Part shown: in pieces, positions 7,945 through 16,430 of the stretch
Layout: each line of letters begins with the position of its first letter
Numbering within the stretch: the stretch's first letter is position 1
Assembly (NCBI GenBank): GCA_017509895.1
Contig: JAFWOH010000008.1
Coordinates: forward strand, 1 to 34,902
DNA length: 34,902 nt
Source of the DNA: Candidatus Saccharimonadota bacterium
Lineage (GTDB): Bacteria; Patescibacteriota; Saccharimonadia; Saccharimonadales; Saccharimonadaceae
Direction: 5' to 3'
Position numbers and translations under genes: made by a program
The notes under the pieces: generated by a model
What the model saw: the letters and a program-made list of their open reading frames with translations, nothing else
Told to the model about the DNA's origin: nothing
Database searches by the model: none

Positions 7945-8676
7945 ATGGATTTTACACAAACAGTTATTTTGGTGATTTTGATTGCAATATTTCTTGAAGT
8001 GACTGCATTACTCATTATCACTAGCATTAAAAAGTATCACGAATTTCGCCGTCCAAAAGTCTTTATTGATACCTCTGCTCTGATGGACGGGCGGATTTTG
8101 AATGTTGCTAAAATTAATTTCCTAGGCTACACTCTCGTTATTACTAAAAGTGTTTTGCGCGAGCTCCAGCTCGTCGCCGATAGTAAGGATAGCGACCGTA
8201 GAGATCGCGCCCGTTTTGGTCTTGATGTCGCTAGCGAGCTTACTAGGTTAGACAATGTCGAGGTCGAGATTTATCAAGATGAGCTCGGCCGCGGGCAGTT
8301 TGTCGACGAGCGCCTTGTGGAGCTTGCCAAAAAGACCGGTAGCTATATCTGTACTAATGATTTTAATCTTAATAAAGTCGCCTCGGCTAATGGCATCAGA
8401 GTTCTTAATATCAATGACCTTGCCATCATTATGAAAAATCTCTATGTGCCCGGCGAGCGCATTCGCGTCCGCATCACCGGCACCGGCAATAATGCTAGTC
8501 AAGGCATCGGTCATCTTCAGGACGGCACCATGGTCGTTATCGAAAACGCTGCCACCCGCGTCAACACTGAAGTCGATGTTGATGTCTTAAAATACATTCA
8601 GACTTCCGCCGGCCGGATGATTTTCGCCAAAATCAGCAAAAATCAAAGTGGTAAAAAGAAAAAGAAGAAAAAATAA
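7945..8676 (+). CDS. Membrane-anchored PIN/TRAM-domain protein
   Basis: 243 aa with an N-terminal transmembrane helix (VILVILIAIFLEVTALLIITS), a PIN nuclease-like domain beginning KVFIDTSALMDGRI (first catalytic Asp near residue 43) with further acidic residues in ICTNDFNLNKVA, a TRAM RNA-binding domain (GERIRVRITGTG ... GIGHLQDGTMVVIENA) and a seven-lysine tail. This order is that of the YacL family, which usually has several membrane helices; here there is one. Role unknown, possibly membrane-linked RNA cleavage (inference). The -10 TAGAAT (7930-7935, extended TG) ends 9 nt before ATG, so a near-leaderless transcript separate from the PBP gene is likely. Confidence 0.85.
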   Translation: MDFTQTVILVILIAIFLEVTALLIITSIKKYHEFRRPKVFIDTSALMDGRILNVAKINFLGYTLVITKSVLRELQLVADSKDSDRRDRARFGLDVASELTRLDNVEVEIYQDELGRGQFVDERLVELAKKTGSYICTNDFNLNKVASANGIRVLNINDLAIIMKNLYVPGERIRVRITGTGNNASQGIGHLQDGTMVVIENAATRVNTEVDVDVLKYIQTSAGRMIFAKISKNQSGKKKKKKK

Positions 8677-8682
8677 TCAGAA

Positions 8683-8786
8683 TATGTTATAATATGGAAA
8701 AATAAGTCGCCGTAGGTTTTACCTTCGGCAACAGCGTTCGTCACGTAGAATTTAAAACTTCGTTTTAAATTCTAAGTTCCTCACTT
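8683..8786 (+). other. Promoter and hairpin-rich leader upstream of tRNA-Arg
   Basis: TGTTATAAT (-10 at 8688-8693) is about 95 nt before the tRNA. The transcribed leader contains GTCGCCGT (8707-8714), identical to the tRNA-Arg 5' end at 8787; an imperfect hairpin GCCG-T-AGGT/ACCT-T-CGGC around 8710-8729; and a perfect 13-bp hairpin TAGAATTTAAAAC (8746-8758)/GTTTTAAATTCTA (8762-8774) with a TTC loop. The tRNA would be released by RNase P from a structured precursor. Confidence 0.6.
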
Positions 8787-8861
8787 GTCGCCGTCGTTCA
8801 ACGGATAGGACATATCCCCTCTAAGGATACAATGCTGGTTCGATTCCAGCCGGCGATGCCA
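8787..8861 (+). tRNA. tRNA-Arg (anticodon UCU) with CCA encoded
   Basis: Cloverleaf read by eye: acceptor GTCGCCG/CGGCGAT (G1-U72 wobble), D stem GTTC/GGAC, anticodon stem TATCC/GGATA with 7-nt loop CCTCTAA, T stem GCTGG/CCAGC with loop TTCGATT, discriminator G, and CCA. The anticodon is TCT at 8820-8822. The base before it (position 33) is C instead of the nearly invariant U. The extra region is only 4 nt. Confidence 0.88.
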
Positions 8862-8900
8862 TAATAACACTATGCATGTAGATAAAATTTCCGTGTAAAA

Positions 8901-8915
8901 GGCCCCTACGGGGCC
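8901..8915 (+). terminator. GC-rich hairpin GGCCCC-TAC-GGGGCC between tRNA-Arg and the FemAB gene
   Basis: A 6-bp perfect hairpin preceded by an A-run and ending 6 nt before the femAB-type gene's -10 (8922-8927). It has no T-run on the plus strand; read on the minus strand it is followed by TTTT. It could end tRNA-Arg transcription or act as an operator over the -35 position of the next promoter. Confidence 0.45.
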
Positions 8916-8933
8916 GTATGTTATAATAAATAT

Positions 8934-10034
8934 ATGTTAGAATTTGTTGAGCTGAGTCTGGCTGAATATCGAAAATTTGTTAAGAAAGCGCCCGGTAATA
9001 ATTTTTTCCAGTCAGAAGAAATGTATCGGCGCTACCGTGACAACCCTAGTAAATTCGAGGCATATTTGCTCGGTGTTAAAGACGGCCAAGAAGTCGTCTT
9101 AGTTGCGTTAGTAACCAGAATGTCTACAAGAAAAATTCCAATTTTGGGAGAGAACAAACTGTTCGCGGCCTTGAGAGGCCCAGTCATGGACTATGATAGA
9201 AAAGACGCCAAAGAGATTCTTCAAGTATTTTTCCGGGGTGCAAAGACATTTTTAAGAGCGCATGGCGGGGCAGTCCTCCGAATATCTCCAAATGTATGCT
9301 TACGGCCAAGAGATAATGACGGCCAAGTAAAGCCGGCGGATGAGTTCCAAAAGAATCATGAATATTTACTGACTTGGTTCAAGGACATGGGACTAAAAAA
9401 TCTTGGCGAGTATGGCCTAGGTAAATGGCTCTATGCCATAGACATCAAGGGCAAGACCCCAGATGAGATTTTTAAAGATTTTCGGAAGGGGCTGAGATAC
9501 AATATCAAGTGGGCGGAGAATCGTTACCATGTCGTTATCAAAGAAATCCATCCGGAAAAATCCAAGGCGGAGTTAGAAACTTTTAATGACATCCTCCGCG
9601 AAACTGAGTCAAGGCAAGGTTTCCATGAGCAACGCTCTGAGGACTGGCAAAAAGACATGATGAAATATTTTGGCGAGCAAATGAAATGTTACCTCGCCGA
9701 AATAACACTGCCTAAAAAAGTGCCGATTGCCGTCGGTATGTTCGCGATGTATGGCGACGAAGCCACCTACCTCTTGGCCGGTACGCGCCGGGAATATCAA
9801 AAATATGGCGGAGCTTCGCTCATTATTTGGACTGCGATTAAAGAGGCTTGTCAACGAAAAATGTCAATGGTCAATCTTTACGGAGCAAAGCCAGAGCGAG
9901 GGAATAAACTGTTTGAATTTAAACGCGGCTTCCACGGCCATGCGCTTGAGCTGGCCGGGACTTTTGCCTTGCCGCTTAATGTCTATGGAAAAATCTATAC
10001 CAGTTCTAAAAAATACACCGAATATCTTTTATAG
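8934..10034 (+). CDS. FemAB-family peptidoglycan bridge ligase
   Basis: 366-aa GNAT-fold aminoacyl transferase of the FemA/FemX/MurM family, which adds amino acids from aminoacyl-tRNA to the peptidoglycan stem peptide in the cytoplasm. Family features: an N-terminal NNFFQSEEMYRRY segment, KTFLRAHGGAVLRISPNV, the FRKGLRYNIKWAEN region, FNDILRETESRQGFHEQ, VGMFAMYGDEATYLLAGTRREYQKYGG and the C-terminal MVNLYGAKPERGNKLFEFKRGFHG motif. TGTTATAAT (-10 at 8922-8927) ends exactly 6 nt before ATG, so transcription should start on the start codon. A downstream weak hairpin (10061-10066/10074-10079) lacks a T-run. Substrate amino acid cannot be told. Confidence 0.88.
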   Translation: MLEFVELSLAEYRKFVKKAPGNNFFQSEEMYRRYRDNPSKFEAYLLGVKDGQEVVLVALVTRMSTRKIPILGENKLFAALRGPVMDYDRKDAKEILQVFFRGAKTFLRAHGGAVLRISPNVCLRPRDNDGQVKPADEFQKNHEYLLTWFKDMGLKNLGEYGLGKWLYAIDIKGKTPDEIFKDFRKGLRYNIKWAENRYHVVIKEIHPEKSKAELETFNDILRETESRQGFHEQRSEDWQKDMMKYFGEQMKCYLAEITLPKKVPIAVGMFAMYGDEATYLLAGTRREYQKYGGASLIIWTAIKEACQRKMSMVNLYGAKPERGNKLFEFKRGFHGHALELAGTFALPLNVYGKIYTSSKKYTEYLL

Positions 10035-10084
10035 AGGCGACTCTACCGTAGGGCTAAAACGTGTTTTTGACTGAAACACCTAGA

Positions 10085-10106
10085 CTTTTCTTACAAGAAA
10101 AGCCCC
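10085..10106 (+). repeat. Palindromic repeat copy 1 (upstream of pyk)
   Basis: CTTTTCTT-AC-AAGAAAAG followed by CCCC. The palindrome covers the probable -35 TTACAA (10091-10096), which is 17 nt from the pyk TATAAT (10114-10119). The same element occurs at 11614, 12871 and 21177. It is not followed by a T-run, so it is not a normal intrinsic terminator. Confidence 0.7.
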
Positions 10107-10125
10107 ATAATGATATAATATAAAT

Positions 10126-11559
10126 ATGAGTAAGCTTTTTAAACGAACCAAGATTTTAGCAACTATCGGCCCGGCGACTTTCTCAAAGCAGAAAATCGAG
10201 GACCTCATCATGGCCGGCGTCAACGGCTGTCGCCTTAATTTCTCCCATGGCGATTATGTCGAGCGTGACCAACAAATTGCCTGGATTCGCGAAGCCGCCG
10301 AGAAGAAGGGCCGCTCCGTCGCGATTTTACAGGATCTCCAGGGCCCGAAAATTCGCCTCGGCGACATAAAGGATAACCATTATGAAGTCAAAACCGGAGA
10401 TCACTTAATTTTAGACCATGAAGTAAAAGAACATACCGGCGACAACATCCTTCCGGTACAGTATAACCTCGCCGAAAAAGTTAAAGCGGGTGAACCCATC
10501 TCCTTCTTCGACGGTAAAATCAAGGCACATGTAATGAGGATTCTCTCTAAAACCGCCATTGAAGTTGAAATCGAAAACGATGGTATTTTAATGAGCCACA
10601 AGGGCCTCAACCTTCCCGATACCGATTTTGGTGGCGACATCATCACCGAAAAAGACATGGCTGATATTGAATTTGGCGCCAGTCGCGATTTTGATTTCGT
10701 GGCCCTAAGTTTCGTTCAGTCTGCTGACGACATTGAAAAATTACGCCAAATTTTGCTTTCTCATGGCTCTACTGCCCAGATCATCGCCAAAATTGAGACC
10801 AAGAAAGCCATTGAAAGTGACGAGACCATGGAGGCCATCGTCAAGGCTACGGATGGTATTATGGTTGCACGCGGGGACATGGCGGTCGAGGCCGGCGCTG
10901 AGGTCGTGCCAATTGTCCAGAGGAAACTAATCGCGATGTGCCGCGAGCATTCAAAGCTCTGCATCGTCGCGACCCAGATGATGGGTAGCATGGTCGACAA
11001 TCCAGAGCCGACTCGTGCAGAAGTCTCGGATGTCGCGAATGCGGTAATTCAGGGTGCAGACGCCGTAATGCTTTCGGACGAGACTGCTAATGGTAAGTAT
11101 CCGCTCGAGACGGTCAAGGCGATGAAAAAAGTCATTCTCTACACCCAAAATCATTCTCATGTTTCGCCAATCAATCATGAGGTCACCGGCGACTTTAAAA
11201 ACTATGATGCTATTTCTGGTGCTGTGACTAATCTCGCCGAAAAAATCGGTGCAGATTTCATCATCTGCCAGACCGCGACTGGCGCCACCGCTGCCGCTAT
11301 CGCCGCCCAGCGTCCAAAGCTCCCGATCATCACCGTAACCTCCAATGCCCGCGTTGCTGGCCAGCTTGCCTTGACCTACGCAAACTCCGCCTTCGTCCGC
11401 CCCTATACCGAGACCTATGGCCTCGATCTCGCTCAAGAATTAAAAGAGAATGGCTATCTTCAGGTCGAAGAGGGGAAAGACAATCTCCTTGCCGTGATTA
11501 TCTCCGGACACAAGGATGCTCTTGGTGGGACTGACACCATCCAGCTTATCCATGTCTAA
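10126..11559 (+). CDS. pyk: Pyruvate kinase
   Basis: Last step of glycolysis: phosphoenolpyruvate plus ADP to pyruvate plus ATP. The 477-aa sequence carries KILATIGPATFS at the N-terminus, CRLNFSHGDY, AILQDLQGPKIRLG, the signature around IIAKIETKKAIE (catalytic Lys) and GIMVARGDMAVEAG (Mg-binding Glu/Asp), CIVATQMMGSM, and a C-terminal alpha/beta domain ending in GGTDTIQLIHV. TGATATAAT (-10 at 10114-10119) ends 6 nt before ATG, predicting a leaderless mRNA. It is followed by a strong terminator (11572-11600) and then pgk with its own promoter, so the two glycolytic genes are adjacent but separately expressed. Confidence 0.96.
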   Translation: MSKLFKRTKILATIGPATFSKQKIEDLIMAGVNGCRLNFSHGDYVERDQQIAWIREAAEKKGRSVAILQDLQGPKIRLGDIKDNHYEVKTGDHLILDHEVKEHTGDNILPVQYNLAEKVKAGEPISFFDGKIKAHVMRILSKTAIEVEIENDGILMSHKGLNLPDTDFGGDIITEKDMADIEFGASRDFDFVALSFVQSADDIEKLRQILLSHGSTAQIIAKIETKKAIESDETMEAIVKATDGIMVARGDMAVEAGAEVVPIVQRKLIAMCREHSKLCIVATQMMGSMVDNPEPTRAEVSDVANAVIQGADAVMLSDETANGKYPLETVKAMKKVILYTQNHSHVSPINHEVTGDFKNYDAISGAVTNLAEKIGADFIICQTATGATAAAIAAQRPKLPIITVTSNARVAGQLALTYANSAFVRPYTETYGLDLAQELKENGYLQVEEGKDNLLAVIISGHKDALGGTDTIQLIHV

Positions 11560-11571
11560 ATCATATTCAGT

Positions 11572-11600
11572 AAAAAGTCGCGGCGTGTACGCGACTTTTT
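11572..11600 (+). terminator. Bidirectional intrinsic terminator after pyk
   Basis: Perfect 11-bp stem AAAAAGTCGCG (11572-11582)/CGCGACTTTTT (11590-11600) with a 7-nt loop; A-run on the left and T-run on the right. Confidence 0.88.
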
Positions 11601-11613
11601 AGTATACTAGGTT

Positions 11614-11635
11614 CTTTTCTTCCAAGAAAAGCCCC
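11614..11635 (+). repeat. Palindromic repeat copy 2 (upstream of pgk)
   Basis: CTTTTCTT-CC-AAGAAAAG then CCCC. It ends 12 nt before the pgk -10 (11644-11649), almost the same distance as copy 1 from the pyk -10 (11 nt), so both palindromes sit on the -35 position. Confidence 0.7.
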
Positions 11636-11672
11636 ACTTGTGTTATAATAATTAGAGAATACTAGGAGGAAA

Positions 11673-12749
11673 ATGTTTACTAAAGAGACAGTTAAAGATG
11701 CCAAAGTTAGAAATCAAAATGTTTTAGTCCGGGTCGATTATAATGTCCCGATGAAAGACGGTAAAATTACCGATGATTTAAGGATAAAAGCCAGTCTCCC
11801 GACCCTTGAACACCTCATCAAAAAAGGTGCTAGGCGGATTATTTTAATCTCTCATCTTGGTCGCCCAGAGGGTGAAAGAGTCCCAGAGCTATCCTTGCGG
11901 CCTGTCGCAGAGCGCCTTGCTGAGCTTCTGCCTGATAAAAAAGTCAGCTTTATAGGCGATGTTTCCGGGCCAGATGTTGAAGAGGCGGTTAGAAAAACTC
12001 CCGCTGGTGGCATCCTCCTTCTTGAAAACCTTCGTTTCTTCCCGGGTGAGGAAAAAAATTCTAGCGAATTTGCCCGCGAAATTGCCGAGACTACCGGAGC
12101 GGACATCTTTGTTCAGGATGGCTTCGCCGTCATTCACCGCGCCCATGCTTCTACCGATGCGATTACTAAGGAGCTTCCGTCCGTCGCTGGCTTTCTCGTC
12201 GAGAAAGAGGTTTCCGAGTTAAATAAAGTTGTCACCTCTCCAGCCCATCCCTTTGTGATTATCATCGGTGGTGCCAAGGTCGATGATAAACAGCCGCTGA
12301 TTGATAAACTTTCTCCGATGGCGGATGCCATCTTTGTGGGCGGAAAAATCGCCGCCGATGGCTATAAGTCCGATAATCCTAAGATTCATGTTTGTGATAC
12401 CTTCGTCGAGGATGGCGAAGGTGGCAAGCGCGACATCGGTGAGCCTTGCATTGAAGCTCTTTTGAAGCTCATCGAAAATGCCAAAACCGTCCTCTGGAAC
12501 GGCACGCTCGGCGAGACCGAAAAGCCAGAGTTTAGAAAAGGCTCAGAGCGGCTTGCGGACTTCCTCGGGTCTCATCCCGAAATCAATTCGATTATTTGCG
12601 GCGGCGACACCGCCGGCTTCGCCGAAAATTACCTAAAAGACCACCCAGACCATTCCTTCTCCCTCATCTCCACCGGCGGCGGCGCCTCTCTCGAGCTCCT
12701 CTCCGGTCTTGATTTGCCCGGCTTAGACAGTCTCGATGAAAAATATTAG
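11673..12749 (+). CDS. pgk: Phosphoglycerate kinase
   Basis: Converts 1,3-bisphosphoglycerate plus ADP to 3-phosphoglycerate plus ATP. Motifs: VLVRVDYNVPMKDGKITDD, IILISHLGRPEG, LLLENLRFFPGEEKN, HRAHASTDA, FVIIIGGAKVDDKQPLID, TVLWNGTLGE and the nucleotide loop SLISTGGGASLELLSG. At 358 aa it is shorter than usual (390-415) and several normally fixed positions are altered, for example QDGFAVIHRAH where DAFGTAHRAH is typical; catalytic Arg/Lys positions appear kept. TATAAT 11644-11649 plus AGGAGGA (11664-11670) three bases before the ATG: this gene has a real leader and a strong SD, unlike its neighbours. Terminator at 12816-12850. Confidence 0.94.
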   Translation: MFTKETVKDAKVRNQNVLVRVDYNVPMKDGKITDDLRIKASLPTLEHLIKKGARRIILISHLGRPEGERVPELSLRPVAERLAELLPDKKVSFIGDVSGPDVEEAVRKTPAGGILLLENLRFFPGEEKNSSEFAREIAETTGADIFVQDGFAVIHRAHASTDAITKELPSVAGFLVEKEVSELNKVVTSPAHPFVIIIGGAKVDDKQPLIDKLSPMADAIFVGGKIAADGYKSDNPKIHVCDTFVEDGEGGKRDIGEPCIEALLKLIENAKTVLWNGTLGETEKPEFRKGSERLADFLGSHPEINSIICGGDTAGFAENYLKDHPDHSFSLISTGGGASLELLSGLDLPGLDSLDEKY

Positions 12750-12815
12750 AGCAAATGCTAGGGCAAATACTAGAAGCCCTTGCCTTCTGAACAATGCTTC
12801 ATTATTTTATAAACA

Positions 12816-12850
12816 AAAATCAAATCAGGACATGTGCCTGATTTGATTTT
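12816..12850 (+). terminator. Intrinsic terminator after pgk
   Basis: 14-bp perfect stem AAAATCAAATCAGG (12816-12829)/CCTGATTTGATTTT (12837-12850) with loop ACATGTG. The AT-rich arms give an A-run and a T-run. The preceding 12750-12815 holds the tandem motif GCAAATGCTAGG/GCAAATACTAGA and no gene. Confidence 0.85.
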
Positions 12851-12870
12851 CGAGCTAGGTTCTTTTCGTT

Positions 12871-12904
12871 GGGGCTTTTCTTCCGAAGAAAAGCCCCACT
12901 ACCT
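12871..12904 (+). repeat. Palindromic repeat copy 3, extended form (upstream of clpC)
   Basis: GGGGCTTTTCTTC (12871-12883) and its perfect complement GAAGAAAAGCCCC (12885-12897) around a single central C, then ACTACCT. The 34 bases are identical to 21177-21210. The core CTTTTCTT/AAGAAAAG is shared with copies 1 and 2. It ends just before the CIRCE site. Confidence 0.85.
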
Positions 12905-12907
12905 CAT

Positions 12908-12945
12908 TTAGCACTCTTGACGCTAGAGTGCTAATCATGTATAAT
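12908..12945 (+). promoter_or_regulatory. Perfect CIRCE operator overlapping the clpC promoter
   Basis: TTAGCACTC (12908-12916), 9-nt spacer, GAGTGCTAA (12926-12934): the exact CIRCE consensus. The spacer contains the -35 TTGACG (12917-12922), 17 nt before TATAAT (12940-12945). HrcA bound here would mask the -35, giving heat/stress-inducible expression of the Clp operon. Confidence 0.95.
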
Positions 12946-12952
12946 AGATACC

Positions 12953-15424
12953 ATGGATGACGATTTTAGCGAAATAATGAACAAACTCTCTGAGAACGCT
13001 CGTTTTGCTATCCAGAAAGCGGATTATTATAGTAAAAGATATAATAATGGCTATATGGGTACAGAGCATCTTCTTCTTGGAATTTTAGCAATGGATGCCT
13101 CTACCGGTGCAAGGCTGTTAAGGGATGAAGGTATCGATTTAGACACTTTGGAAAAGGGTATGAACCGTACGGCGGTCGAGGTCCCGGGTTCCCAGATGGC
13201 GATGATGTCGCTTTCCGAGGCCATGGTCCTCACTCTTCGCATCGCTACGAATTTTGCCAAGGAGCAAGGGCTCGAGACGGTCGGGACAGAGCATCTTCTC
13301 TATGCGCTGATTACCCAGACAAACTCTCGCGCCGCCCTAGTCTTGGCCCAGCAAGGTGTTAATCTTGATGAACTTGCCGCTACGATTGAGGAGCTTGCCG
13401 AGAAACAGGCTAAAGAAGCTGAAAATAAAAAGGAAAAAGCCAAATATTCTAATAAGGCCGAGTTAAAATGGCTGAAGCGCTATGCGACAGACTTGACCGA
13501 GTCCGCTAAGAAAGGTGAGCTCGATACGGTCATTGGTCGTGACTCCGAGATTGAGCGGGTCGTAACCGTACTCTGCCGCCGGACCAAGTCTAATCCGGTC
13601 TTAATCGGTGAGGCCGGTGTCGGCAAGACCGCCATCGTCGAGGGTCTCGCCACTCGTATCGCTAAAAATGATGTCCCCGGAAAACTAATTGGTAAAAGGT
13701 TGTATGAAGTAGATCTTTCCGCGATGGTCGCCGGCACAAAGTTTCGCGGCGAATTTGAGGAGCGCATTAAAGGCGTGATTGACGAAGCAGTTGAAAACTC
13801 AGACATCATCCTCTTTATCGATGAGCTCCATCTTTTGAGCGGCGCTGGCTCCGGCGAAGGCACGATGGATGCGGCAAACATTCTAAAGCCCGCCCTTGCT
13901 CGTGGCAAGCTCCATCTTATCGGTGCTACCACTCTTGATGAATATCGCAAGGGTATCGAAAAGGACAAGGCACTCTCTCGCCGCTTCCAGACTGTCGTGG
14001 TTGATGAACCTTCTGATACTGTGACCTTAAGAATCTTAAAGGGTATCAAGGGTCACTATGAGAAACATCATGGCATCGAGATTCCGGACAGCGTTTTAGA
14101 AACTGCAGTTGTAATGTCAAAGCGCTATATTAATGATCGCTTTATGCCAGATAAGGTTATCGATATTATCGACGAGGCTAGCGCCATCGCGAAGGTTTCC
14201 GCCGACAAGAAAGACGGCGGGAAATATAAAAAGCTAAAAATCGAGGCCCAGCAACTCGAAGAAAAAATCGAAGAGGCCGCCGAGGCAGAAAACTTTGAAA
14301 AAGCCGCCATGCTAAAGACGAATCTCTTAAACCTAGAAAAGGAAATTAAAAAGCTCGAGAAGGCCGGCGCTAAAAATCAGGAAACACCCAAATTGACCGA
14401 GGAATATCTCGCCAAGGCGATTTCCTTGAAGACCGGCATCCCCGTCTCCAAGGTTCATGGTTCCGAGTTAGAGCTTTTAACGAAGCTCGAGGAGCATATT
14501 GATAAATCTATTATCGGTCAGGACGAGGCAGTTCATGCCGTCGCCAAGGCGATTCGTCGTGGCCGCTCCGGGATTGCCAATCCCAATCGCCCGATTGGCT
14601 CCTTCCTCTTTATGGGTCCGACCGGCGTCGGCAAGACAGAGCTCGCCCGGGTTATCGCCCGCGAGGTTTTCGGCGGAGAGAATGCCCTCTTTAAGATTGA
14701 CATGTCCGAGTTTGGCGAGAAACACAATGTCTCTCGGCTCGTCGGTGCTCCGGCCGGATACATCGGCTATGATGATGGTGGTAAATTAACCGAGGCGATT
14801 CGCCGCCGGCCCTACAGCGTCGTGCTCTTTGATGAGATTGAAAAGGCTCATCCAGATGTCTTTAACCTCTTGCTCCAAATCCTCGAGGATGGTGTCTTGA
14901 CCGATGGTCAAGGAAACAAAATCAAATTCAATAACACCATTGTGATTTTGACATCGAATCTCGGTTCAGAGGCGATGTATGACGAAGATAATTTTGGCTT
15001 CCATTCTGAAAAGACCAAGAAAAATCGCGAGGCCGAGTATGCCGTCCAAAAAGAGGCGGCCATGCGCGCTCTAAAAAAGCGGATGCGCCCAGAGCTTATT
15101 AACCGCCTCGATGCCATTCTTGTCTTCCATTCATTATCTAAGAAACAAGTCGAGCAGATTTTTGATACCATGCTAGAGGATTTGAGAAAGCGTCTTGCCA
15201 CGAAGTCTCTCGGTCTTAAGATTACGCCAGAGGTAAAATCTTGGCTCATCGAGCAGGGCTATGATCCGAAAAACGGCGCCCGCCCGCTTCGCCGCGCGAT
15301 TGAAGATTATCTCGAAACTTTGATTTCAGATGCTATAATAAAAGGGGAACTTAAAAAAGGTGATATCGCCTATATCGATATCGATAAAAAAGGTCAATTT
15401 AAATTAAAGGTGGGTAAAGAATGA
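12953..15424 (+). CDS. clpC: ATP-dependent Clp protease ATPase subunit ClpC
   Basis: HSP100 unfoldase feeding ClpP. The 823 aa contain a duplicated Clp_N domain (residues 1-150: [22 protein letters not shown]), AAA1 with Walker [10 protein letters not shown] (about 219) and Walker B ILFIDELH, a UVR/M-domain coiled coil (about 425-470), AAA2 with Walker [10 protein letters not shown] (about 556) and [16 protein letters not shown], and a C-terminal D2-small domain. The loop DNFGFHSE (about residue 680) contains the x-G-F tripeptide that docks ClpP, consistent with the clpP gene downstream. -10 TATAAT ends 7 nt before ATG, so leaderless; expression is under CIRCE. Its TGA overlaps the next gene's ATG (ATGA at 15421). 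A TGCTATAAT at 15331-15339 inside the 3' end could be an internal promoter. Confidence 0.96.
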   Translation: MDDDFSEIMNKLSENARFAIQKADYYSKRYNNGYMGTEHLLLGILAMDASTGARLLRDEGIDLDTLEKGMNRTAVEVPGSQMAMMSLSEAMVLTLRIATNFAKEQGLETVGTEHLLYALITQTNSRAALVLAQQGVNLDELAATIEELAEKQAKEAENKKEKAKYSNKAELKWLKRYATDLTESAKKGELDTVIGRDSEIERVVTVLCRRTKSNPVLIGEAGVGKTAIVEGLATRIAKNDVPGKLIGKRLYEVDLSAMVAGTKFRGEFEERIKGVIDEAVENSDIILFIDELHLLSGAGSGEGTMDAANILKPALARGKLHLIGATTLDEYRKGIEKDKALSRRFQTVVVDEPSDTVTLRILKGIKGHYEKHHGIEIPDSVLETAVVMSKRYINDRFMPDKVIDIIDEASAIAKVSADKKDGGKYKKLKIEAQQLEEKIEEAAEAENFEKAAMLKTNLLNLEKEIKKLEKAGAKNQETPKLTEEYLAKAISLKTGIPVSKVHGSELELLTKLEEHIDKSIIGQDEAVHAVAKAIRRGRSGIANPNRPIGSFLFMGPTGVGKTELARVIAREVFGGENALFKIDMSEFGEKHNVSRLVGAPAGYIGYDDGGKLTEAIRRRPYSVVLFDEIEKAHPDVFNLLLQILEDGVLTDGQGNKIKFNNTIVILTSNLGSEAMYDEDNFGFHSEKTKKNREAEYAVQKEAAMRALKKRMRPELINRLDAILVFHSLSKKQVEQIFDTMLEDLRKRLATKSLGLKITPEVKSWLIEQGYDPKNGARPLRRAIEDYLETLISDAIIKGELKKGDIAYIDIDKKGQFKLKVGKE

Positions 15425-16419
15425 AAGAAGAACAACAGCCAAAATCGCAACATAAAAAACCAATTTTAATCACAGTTTTTGTTTTAATATTGGTCGGTCT
15501 TGGCGTTTTTGCAGCCCTAAATTATCAGTTCATCGCCGATATTTTCTCTAGCCTAGGCTATCAGCCAGAGGGTGAGATGGCTAATATTAAAACTTCGCTT
15601 GATTTAAACGGTACCGGCGAGCGCATCTTTTATGCCTCCCGTCCGAGTTTAGAGGCTAGAGAAAAGTTCAATGAAGATTGCAATTCTCATGAGGCCGGCA
15701 CCTCTGTTCTTGGTTGTTATACTAATCGCACCATTTATGTCTATGATATTAATTCGGATGAGCTAAAAGGTGTTAAAGAGTCCACTACTGCTCATGAGCT
15801 CCTTCACGCGGCTTGGGCCCGCCTCTCCGATAGCGAGAAAAATCGTCTCGGCGAATTTTTGAATAAGATTTATGCAGATGAAAAATATCACGAGCTCTTA
15901 GATGCCGATCTTAAAAATTACGAGGAAAAAGATCGCCTTGATGAGCTTCATTCCCGCATCGGCACAGAGATAAAATCTCTGCCAGATGAGCTAGAAAAGC
16001 ATTATGCCGAATATTTTAAAGACCAAGATAAAATCGTCGGATTTTATGATTCCTATGTCAAGCCGTTTAATGAGTTGAAGGCTGAGATTGAGGCTCTAAG
16101 CAAGGCTATTACAGACCTCAGAAATTCCATCAATTCTAAAAGCACCGAGTATGAAAATCGTGCCAATAGTTTAAATCTTGAAATTTCCGAGTTTAACAGT
16201 TGTGCAAACACTCTGAATTGCTTCTCCTCTCAGTCCGCCTTCTATGGCCGCCGCGGAGAGCTCGTCGCCGAGCAAGAGGCGATAAACGCTCTCTATGCCG
16301 AGACCGATGCCCTGATTAAGGATTATAATGCTAAAGTTGCCGAATACAATGCTAATATCCTGAAGAATCAAAGTCTAGAAAATCTGATTAATTCAAATAA
16401 GGAAGTAAATAATTTATGA
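15421..16419 (+). CDS. Membrane-anchored putative zinc metalloprotease (HELLH)
   Basis: 332 aa: short Lys-rich cytoplasmic tail, one transmembrane helix ([19 protein letters not shown], about residues 16-34), and an extracytoplasmic domain with [14 protein letters not shown] (HExxH zinc motif near residue 126), followed by helices rich in Glu, Leu and Lys with coiled-coil character (about 215-330). Acidic residues downstream, such as in [21 protein letters not shown], are candidates for the third zinc ligand. Four cysteines ([23 protein letters not shown]) may form disulfides. I know no named family with this layout. It is translationally coupled to clpC by ATGA and leads into clpP, so it should be part of the HrcA-controlled protein quality-control operon. 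Confidence 0.75.
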   Translation: MKEEQQPKSQHKKPILITVFVLILVGLGVFAALNYQFIADIFSSLGYQPEGEMANIKTSLDLNGTGERIFYASRPSLEAREKFNEDCNSHEAGTSVLGCYTNRTIYVYDINSDELKGVKESTTAHELLHAAWARLSDSEKNRLGEFLNKIYADEKYHELLDADLKNYEEKDRLDELHSRIGTEIKSLPDELEKHYAEYFKDQDKIVGFYDSYVKPFNELKAEIEALSKAITDLRNSINSKSTEYENRANSLNLEISEFNSCANTLNCFSSQSAFYGRRGELVAEQEAINALYAETDALIKDYNAKVAEYNANILKNQSLENLINSNKEVNNL

Positions 16420-16430
16420 AAGGAAATAAT

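Noticed and set aside
8860-8898. CATAAT plus 6 nt plus ATG 8872 and an 8-codon frame after tRNA-Arg
   Set aside because: The -10 match overlaps the tRNA CCA, lacks TGn, and the frame is too short; probably chance.
10951-11436. 161-aa minus-strand frame inside pyk
   Set aside because: Antisense to a strongly conserved gene with no initiation signals.
12953-15424. clpC annotated as clpB or clpA
   Set aside because: It has the short UVR-containing middle domain and an x-G-F ClpP-docking loop; ClpB has a long coiled coil and no docking loop, and ClpA has no UVR-type middle domain.
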